Positions 23,178 to 27,881 of a stretch of DNA of 27,881 bases are shown here, piece by piece. The notes beneath the pieces were generated by a model, which saw only the letters and a list, made by a program, of their open reading frames with translations, did no database searches and was not told the origin of the DNA. Every line of letters starts with the position of its first letter. Within the stretch, counting starts at the first letter, position 1. The position numbers and the translations under genes were made by a program. Where the stretch lies: the NCBI GenBank assembly GCA_038330415.1, contig JBBQNZ010000039.1, forward strand, positions 1 through 27,881. Reading direction: 5' to 3'. The DNA comes from Fodinibacter sp038330415. GTDB taxonomy: Bacteria > Actinomycetota > Actinomycetes > Actinomycetales > Dermatophilaceae.

Positions 23178-24989
23178 TCAGCTACGTCGGAGCCTTCGCG
23201 TGACCGGTTCGAGCGCCGCGCCGATCTCGCGCACGCCCAGCGCGTGCGCGACGCCCCAGGTGACCCCGAGCTCGATGAGACCGGCCAAGCCCAGCACCCC
23301 GGCGCCGAGCACGAAACCGCGCACCCCGCGGGTCTGGCCGAAGTCGGGAAGGACGGTGTGGATGGCCCACGACAGGGCCAGCGCGGTGATCAGTGCCGGC
23401 ACCGCGAGCTTGAGGTACATCACCGCGGTGCCGCGCAGCCCGAGGTGACCGTACCGGCGGCGCAGCACCCAGAACCCGACCGATGCCGTGACGACGTAGG
23501 CGAGGGCCTGCCCGACGCTCAGCGTGAAGGCGGTCAGGCTCGGCACCATCGTGGCCGCGACCAGGGCGCCGACCGTCGCCAGGCTGGTCGAGACGCACTG
23601 GAGGCGGAACGTCATCCAGGTCATCTGGTGGGCGTAGAAGACCCGGTCGTTCAGGTAGGTCCAGGCCATCGGGATGGCCAGCCAGATCAGGCCGGAGAGC
23701 GCCACGGCGATCGCCCGGGTCTGCTCGAGGGGGTTCTTGAAGAACAGGGTGGCGGCGACGTAGGGGGCCAGCACGCCGACGAAGATGACGCCGGGTACGA
23801 GGATCACCGACGGCAGGCGCAGACCCTGATGGTGGTAGCGCATCACCTGGGCGGAGTCACCGCGTGCAGCCGCCTCGGAGAGCCGGGTGTAGAGCGCCGT
23901 GATCAACGAGACGGTGATGAGCCCGTGCAGCAGCATGGCGATGAGCAGGGCCGAGTTGAACGCCGCGAGGCCGGCCACGGGGTCGCCGGCGTCCACACCG
24001 AGATTGGTTGCGCGGGTGAGCACCTGCGAGGTGACGAGGTAGCCGAGTGAGCTGACGACGATGGAGCCGAAGGTCCACTTCGCGACCGTGCTGACCTCGC
24101 CCAGGCCGTGACCGCGGATGCCCCACACCGGGCGGTAGCGGAAGCCGATCCGCCGCAGCGGGATCAGCAGGGACACGGCCTGCACCACGATCGACACGGT
24201 GGCGGACCCGGCCAGGATCGCGATCATCTCCGGGGTCCAGTCGGCCGGCGCCGCGGAGGTGGGGAAGCCGGCCCGCTGGAACCAGACCAGCCCGGCGATG
24301 GCGACCAGGTTCGCCAGGGCCGGTGCCCACATGTAGCCGGCGAAGCGGCCGTGGGCGTTGAGGACCTGGCCCAGGATCGTGTAGAGGCCGTAGAAGAAGA
24401 TCTGCGGCAGGCAGATGACGGCGAACACCGTCGCGAGGTTCAGGGCCGCCGCGTTGTCGACGCGGAAGTAGAGCCGCACGGCCAGGGGCGCCAGGAGCAC
24501 CATGACGACGGTCGCCGCGGCGAGGATCGCGAGCGAGATGGTGATGATCCGGTTGACGAACTCGTCGCCGTCGGGGCGAAGCTTCGCGCGCACGATCTGG
24601 GGCACGAAGATGGCGTTGACCGCACCGCCGGCGATGAGCAGGTAGAACGTGTTGGGCAGCGAGTTCGCGGCGATGAACCCGTCGGCGGCGTAGCCGGTGG
24701 TGCCGATGACTCCGGCGAGCAGGGCCGCCCGCACCAGCCCGAGCATCCGGCTGACCAGCGTGCCCGAGGCCATCACCGCGCCGGCCCGACCCAGGCTCTG
24801 CCGTGGCGCGGTGGGGTTCTGGCCCGTCTCGGCCGCGAGCGTCGCCCCGCCGGGGTCGACCTGGACCTCGTCGGCCGGGGCGTCGTCGACCGAGCCGTCT
24901 TTGGCCGACGCGTCGTCGACCGGGGCGTCGTCGGGCCGACCGTCGCGGGAGCGCTCGCCGGGCGTGGGGGCGGGGGGCTCGGTCGTCAT
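23178..24989 (-). CDS. murJ: Lipid II flippase MurJ (MviN)
   Basis: A 603-residue polytopic membrane protein of the MOP superfamily that exports lipid II for peptidoglycan. The first ~65 residues are an acidic tail with DDAPVDDASAKDGSVDDAPA near-repeats, then ASGTLVSRMLGLVRAALLAG opens the membrane core, with PNTFYLLIAGGAVNAIFVPQ and later YALFY-like helices; about 14 hydrophobic segments can be drawn. It ends in a basic RRLRRS soon after the last helix, so it lacks the C-terminal pseudokinase of the mycobacterial protein. ATG 24989 has a poor RBS (GGAAG 12 bp away); 31 bp after the Nudix gene. Confidence 0.94.
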   Translation of the reverse strand: MTTEPPAPTPGERSRDGRPDDAPVDDASAKDGSVDDAPADEVQVDPGGATLAAETGQNPTAPRQSLGRAGAVMASGTLVSRMLGLVRAALLAGVIGTTGYAADGFIAANSLPNTFYLLIAGGAVNAIFVPQIVRAKLRPDGDEFVNRIITISLAILAAATVVMVLLAPLAVRLYFRVDNAAALNLATVFAVICLPQIFFYGLYTILGQVLNAHGRFAGYMWAPALANLVAIAGLVWFQRAGFPTSAAPADWTPEMIAILAGSATVSIVVQAVSLLIPLRRIGFRYRPVWGIRGHGLGEVSTVAKWTFGSIVVSSLGYLVTSQVLTRATNLGVDAGDPVAGLAAFNSALLIAMLLHGLITVSLITALYTRLSEAAARGDSAQVMRYHHQGLRLPSVILVPGVIFVGVLAPYVAATLFFKNPLEQTRAIAVALSGLIWLAIPMAWTYLNDRVFYAHQMTWMTFRLQCVSTSLATVGALVAATMVPSLTAFTLSVGQALAYVVTASVGFWVLRRRYGHLGLRGTAVMYLKLAVPALITALALSWAIHTVLPDFGQTRGVRGFVLGAGVLGLAGLIELGVTWGVAHALGVREIGAALEPVTRRLRRS

Positions 24990-25020
24990 CGGGGTGGGGG
25001 TCTTCCGGGGGAAGGGGGGC

Positions 25021-25509
25021 TCAGGCGTCGCCGGCGAGCCGCTGCCACGCGACCCGTGTGATGCGCCGCTCGTTGGGGAAGGTGAGGTGGCGGTGCGCGT
25101 CGCGCAAGGGTAGCCACGCGACGTCGATCGCCTCGTGGTCGGGGTCGTTCTCGATGGTGAGGTGGCCCCCGACGGCCTCGAGCAGGTAGTGGTGCACGTA
25201 CTTGTGGATGCGCCGCTCGCCGGCGGCGAACCAGTAGTCGATGGTGCCCAGCTCGATGAGCACCCGCCCCTCGATGCCGGTCTCCTCGGCCACCTCGCGC
25301 GCCGCGGTCTCCGGCAGGGTCTCCTCGCCCTCGATGTGCCCCTTGGGCAGGCACCACTCGACGCGCCCCGCCCGGTTGCGCCGGGCGATCACCGCGATGC
25401 GGGCCTCCCCGTCGTGGACGTCGACCACGACGCCGCCGGCGCTGCGCTCCTCGACCGCGGGCAGCCGCCGGGGGCTGACCCCGGGCGAGTCGGCGGCGAC
25501 GTGGCTCAT
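25021..25509 (-). CDS. Nudix hydrolase, MutT4-like by position
   Basis: A 162-residue enzyme. The Nudix box is complete: G-x5-E-x7-REVAEETGI within GHIEGEETLPETAAREVAEE, preceded by WCLPK. It hydrolyses a nucleoside diphosphate linked to some other group; the substrate cannot be read from sequence. Same position next to pcnA as mycobacterial Rv3908. ATG 25509 has no RBS, but TACAGT ends 6 bp before it, so the mRNA is probably leaderless. First gene of the minus-strand run to trxA. The frame stays open far upstream, opposite pcnA, but that is a shadow. Confidence 0.93.
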   Translation of the reverse strand: MSHVAADSPGVSPRRLPAVEERSAGGVVVDVHDGEARIAVIARRNRAGRVEWCLPKGHIEGEETLPETAAREVAEETGIEGRVLIELGTIDYWFAAGERRIHKYVHHYLLEAVGGHLTIENDPDHEAIDVAWLPLRDAHRHLTFPNERRITRVAWQRLAGDA

Positions 25510-25515
25510 CTGGTC

Positions 25516-25521
25516 ACTGTA
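25516..25521 (-). promoter_or_regulatory. -10 box of the Nudix gene (leaderless)
   Basis: TACAGT on the minus strand, 6 bp before the ATG and fitting TAnnnT; start of transcription would coincide with the start codon. No clear -35. Confidence 0.5.
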
Positions 25522-25591
25522 ACCAGTGGGACGGGTGGCGGTCGGTGACCACACACCCCGGGGGGCGACCGCGGAAGGTTGGTGGGCGGCA

Positions 25592-25597
25592 TACCCT
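25592..25597 (+). promoter_or_regulatory. -10 box of pcnA (leaderless)
   Basis: TACCCT, 8 bp before the GTG at 25606; fits a leaderless transcript. No clear -35. Confidence 0.5.
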
Positions 25598-25605
25598 TGG
25601 TGCTC

Positions 25606-27072
25606 GTGTCCACCCGTCAGCCGTCGGCCGCCCTGTTGCGCCGGGCCGTCGCCCACCTGGCGCCCGGCCTGCCGCTGCTGACCGACCTCGGCGAGCGGTT
25701 CGCCGCCGCGGGCCACGACCTGGCGCTGGTCGGCGGACCCGTGCGCGACGCCCTGCTCGCCCGCCCGTCGAGCGACCTCGACTTCACCACCTCGGCGCGC
25801 CCCGACGTCACCGAGGCCGTGCTCAAGGCCTGGGGCAGCGCCACCTGGGACATGGGTCGCGACTTCGGCACGATCGGCGCCCGCCGGGGCGGCACCACCG
25901 TCGAGGTCACGACCTACCGCGCCGACGCCTACGACGGGCAGACCCGCAAGCCGGTCGTGGCGTTCGGCGACTCCCTCGACGACGACCTGGTGCGGCGGGA
26001 CTTCACGGTCAACGCGATGGCCCTGCGGCTGCCCGACCTCACCTTCGTCGACCCGCACGGCGGACTGGTCGACCTCGATGCGCGGCTGCTGCGGACGCCA
26101 TCGCCGCCCGAGGTGTCGTTCGGCGACGACCCGCTGCGGATGATGCGCGCCGCCCGGTTCGTGGCCCAGCTCGGCTTCGTGCCCGCGCCGGAGGTCTACG
26201 CCGCGATGCGCGAGATGTCGGCCACGATCGGCATCGTGTCGGCCGAGCGCGTGCGCGACGAGCTGGTCAAGCTGCTGCTCGCGCCGCACCCCCGGGCCGG
26301 GCTGGAGCTGCTGTGCGCGAGCGGCCTGGCGGGACACGTGCTGCCCGAGCTGCCGGCCCTGCAGCTCGAGGCCGACGAGCACCACCGGCACAAGGACGTC
26401 TACGAGCACTCGATGACGGTGCTCGAGCAGGCCATCGACCTCGAGGGCCCGTCGGACGGGCCGCCGGAGTCGGTGCCCGGCCCCGACCTCGTGCTGCGCC
26501 TGGCCGCCCTGCTGCACGATGTCGGCAAGCCCGCCACCCGGCGGTTCGAGGGCGCTGGCGGGGTGTCCTTCCACCACCACGAGGTGGTCGGCGCCAAGCT
26601 CGTGGCTCGACGGATGAAGGCGCTGCGCTTCGACAAGGAGACGACCAAGGCCGTGGCGCGTCTGGTCGAGCTGCACCTGCGCTTCCACGGCTACGGGGAG
26701 GGGCAGTGGACCGACTCCGCGGTGCGCCGCTACGTCACGGATGCCGGCCCGCTCCTCCCGCGGCTGCACCGCCTCACCCGCGCCGACTGCACGACCCGCA
26801 ACGTGCGCAAGGCCCGGCGGCTGGCCGCCACCTACGACGCGCTGGAAACGCGCATCGACGCGCTGCTGGAGCAGGAGGAGCTCAAGGCGGTGCGCCCCGA
26901 GCTCGACGGCAACGAGATCGCCGCCGTGCTCGGCATCCGGCCCGGCCCGGTGCTCGGGCGCGCCTACAAGTACCTGCTCTCGGTGCGGATGGACGAGGGT
27001 CCGGTCGGCCCCGACGTCGCGCGCCAGCGGCTGCTGTCGTGGTGGGCCGGGCAGCCGGAGTCGCAGGGGTGA
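25606..27072 (+). CDS. pcnA: CCA tRNA nucleotidyltransferase
   Basis: A 488-residue class II nucleotidyltransferase that adds CCA to tRNA 3' ends. Nucleotidyltransferase core: LALVGGPVRDALL (from ~40), the metal-binding DLDFTT (D57, D59), and VRRDFTVNAMA; then SFGDDPLRMMRAARFVAQLG. An HD phosphohydrolase domain follows (LAALLHDVGKPATRR, then VSFHHHEVVGAK), typical of the actinobacterial form (mycobacterial PcnA, Rv3907c). I chose GTG 25606, which follows TACCCT and suits a leaderless mRNA; a TTG at 25579 would start upstream of that hexamer. Divergent from the Nudix gene with 96 bp between. Confidence 0.96.
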   Translation: MSTRQPSAALLRRAVAHLAPGLPLLTDLGERFAAAGHDLALVGGPVRDALLARPSSDLDFTTSARPDVTEAVLKAWGSATWDMGRDFGTIGARRGGTTVEVTTYRADAYDGQTRKPVVAFGDSLDDDLVRRDFTVNAMALRLPDLTFVDPHGGLVDLDARLLRTPSPPEVSFGDDPLRMMRAARFVAQLGFVPAPEVYAAMREMSATIGIVSAERVRDELVKLLLAPHPRAGLELLCASGLAGHVLPELPALQLEADEHHRHKDVYEHSMTVLEQAIDLEGPSDGPPESVPGPDLVLRLAALLHDVGKPATRRFEGAGGVSFHHHEVVGAKLVARRMKALRFDKETTKAVARLVELHLRFHGYGEGQWTDSAVRRYVTDAGPLLPRLHRLTRADCTTRNVRKARRLAATYDALETRIDALLEQEELKAVRPELDGNEIAAVLGIRPGPVLGRAYKYLLSVRMDEGPVGPDVARQRLLSWWAGQPESQG

Positions 27073-27110
27073 GCGGGCTCTCCCCCTCGGCCGCAGTCGG
27101 TTCACCCGGT

Positions 27111-27116
27111 TAGGCT
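27111..27116 (+). promoter_or_regulatory. Possible -10 box for the unknown gene and PP2C
   Basis: TAGGCT (in CGGTTAGGCTCGACC) 37 bp before the start of the gene at 27154. Good -10 pattern, no convincing -35. Confidence 0.4.
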
Positions 27117-27153
27117 CGACCGTCCGCGTCCGTCGCCCCGAGGGAGCTCGTCC

Positions 27154-27642
27154 ATGCCCGTCCTCGCGTTCCCCGGACCGGCGGCGCCGGCGCCACCACC
27201 GGTCACCCTCGAGGTGCCCGACGGCTGGGACGCCCTGCCTCCCGGCGCCGATCTGCTGCGCGCCTGCGGCACCGGTGCCGCAGGCGACCCGGTGGAGGTC
27301 GTCGTGCGCCACCACACCGGGCCGGCCGGCTATGCCGCCGCCGACCTGGTCGACGCGCTCGATGCGCTCGACGCGCTTCCCGAGCGGCCGGGCACCGAGG
27401 TGGAGCCGCCCTTCGTCGTCGAGATCGGCGGCCGCGAGTGGGTGGCTCGGCACGTCTCGTGGGACGAGCGCAGCGGGGCGGTGATCGAGGTGCACCTCGC
27501 GGCGGGCGTCGACCCCGCAGCGCACGACGACCTGAGCCGCCTGGTCGTGGCCACCGGCCGCGTGCGGGGTGCGAGCCTGGCCGCCGACTACGACGTGCTG
27601 CAGTCGGTGCTCGAGACCCTCGTGGTCGGCGGTGCCCGATGA
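27154..27642 (+). CDS. Protein of unknown function, coupled to PP2C
   Basis: A 162-residue protein I do not recognise. ATG with AGGGAG 7 bp upstream. It has no signal peptide or membrane segment; it opens with a Pro/Ala-rich stretch, then VTLEVPDGWDALPPG, a phrase seen at the start of LpqN/PsbP-like small domains, alternating beta-like segments (VEVVVRHH, FVVEIGGREWVARHV, VIEVHLAAG) and a final helix. Composition is Asp/Ala-rich. Its stop overlaps the phosphatase start by four bases (ATGA), so the two are made together and may act together. It could belong to a secretion or signalling locus continuing to the right, but nothing here proves it. Confidence 0.7.
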   Translation: MPVLAFPGPAAPAPPPVTLEVPDGWDALPPGADLLRACGTGAAGDPVEVVVRHHTGPAGYAAADLVDALDALDALPERPGTEVEPPFVVEIGGREWVARHVSWDERSGAVIEVHLAAGVDPAAHDDLSRLVVATGRVRGASLAADYDVLQSVLETLVVGGAR

Positions 27643-27881
27643 GCGGCACGGGGCGCCGGGTGCTGCGCGGGTCGGGGCTGCGCGTGCGCTCGGGGTCGGC
27701 CACCTCCGTGGGCCGGGTGCGCGACCACAACGAGGACGCACTCGTCGACGAGGGGCTGGTGTTCGCCGTCGCCGACGGGATGGGCGGCCACGCGGCGGGC
27801 GAGGTGGCCAGCCGGATCGCCGTCGAGGCGCTCGCGCACCTGGTCGACCACCCGCCGTTGCGCGCCGACGACGTGGTCGCC
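27639..27881 (+). CDS. PP2C-family serine/threonine phosphatase, N-terminal part
   Basis: The first 81 residues; the gene runs off the right edge. After a basic, Gly-rich start come SVGRVRDHNEDALVDEGLVF and AVADGMGGHAAGEVAS, PP2C motifs 1 and 2, with the metal-binding Asp of DGMGGH and the N-terminal RxxNED. It would remove phosphate from Ser/Thr with Mn2+ or Mg2+. Starts at ATG overlapping the stop of the unknown gene before it. Whether a membrane or other domain follows cannot be seen. The pseudokinase and MurJ genes nearby make phosphorylation control of wall synthesis conceivable, but no link is shown. Confidence 0.88.
   Translation, partial: MSGTGRRVLRGSGLRVRSGSATSVGRVRDHNEDALVDEGLVFAVADGMGGHAAGEVASRIAVEALAHLVDHPPLRADDVVA

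Noticed and set aside
25510..27741. Minus-strand frame continuing the Nudix gene upstream for over 700 codons, opposite pcnA
   Set aside because: The Nudix family start and a -10 box place the gene start at 25509; the rest is shadow of pcnA.
1..27881. tRNA, rRNA, transposase or integrase genes
   Set aside because: I looked for tRNA-like cloverleaf and CCA ends, rRNA-like stretches and DDE or recombinase motifs and saw none, so the accessory block at the left is not shown to be mobile.

Overview
The window is a chromosomal replication-origin neighbourhood of a high-GC Gram-positive bacterium (Actinomycetota). The order of genes recF, gnd, dnaN, oriC, dnaA, rpmH, rnpA, yidD, yidC, jag, rsmG, parA, parB, then trxA, trxB, an anti-sigma factor, a SigM-like ECF factor, a MurJ-associated pseudokinase, murJ, a Nudix hydrolase and pcnA is the classical actinobacterial origin block. 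A gnd gene between dnaN and recF suggests the order Micrococcales, perhaps an Intrasporangiaceae-like organism; that placement is inference from synteny. DnaA boxes are of the TTGTCCACA type and parS sites of the TGTTTCACGTGAAACA type.

Layout. 1-3662 is accessory: a catechol 2,3-dioxygenase (cut by the window edge) translationally linked to a 2Fe-2S ferredoxin, a crotonase-family gene, an F420-type deazaflavin oxidoreductase facing a TetR regulator across a pair of palindromic operators, and a DUF1801 protein. 3681-7844 (minus strand) is dciA, recF, gnd, dnaN. gyrB and gyrA, which normally follow dciA, are not there. 7845-8581 is oriC with about ten DnaA boxes. dnaA (minus) diverges from the plus-strand run rpmH-rnpA-yidD-yidC-jag-rsmG. 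14005-15294 is a 1.3 kb gene-poor stretch with three parS sites, a triple 17-bp repeat and an isolated perfect DnaA box, leading into parAB. A strong hairpin closes parB against the convergent minus-strand run Nudix, murJ, pseudokinase, sigM, anti-sigma, trxB, trxA. On the plus strand pcnA is followed by a small unknown gene coupled to a PP2C phosphatase cut by the right edge.

How it works together. DnaA, DnaN, RecF and DciA serve initiation, clamp loading and repair, and helicase loading; ParA/ParB with parS segregate the origin; RnpA, RpmH, YidD, YidC, Jag and RsmG form the conserved RNA and membrane-insertion block. The MurJ/pseudokinase/SigM/thioredoxin run links lipid II flipping and envelope or redox stress. 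I did not find a wholly new system. The most noteworthy points are the origin-proximal accessory island in the place of gyrBA, parS sites lying inside coding sequence with a repeat-expanded ParA N-terminus, a repeat array plus DnaA box before parA, a MurJ pseudokinase encoded as a separate gene, and a strikingly frequent octamer GGATGCCG through the whole window.
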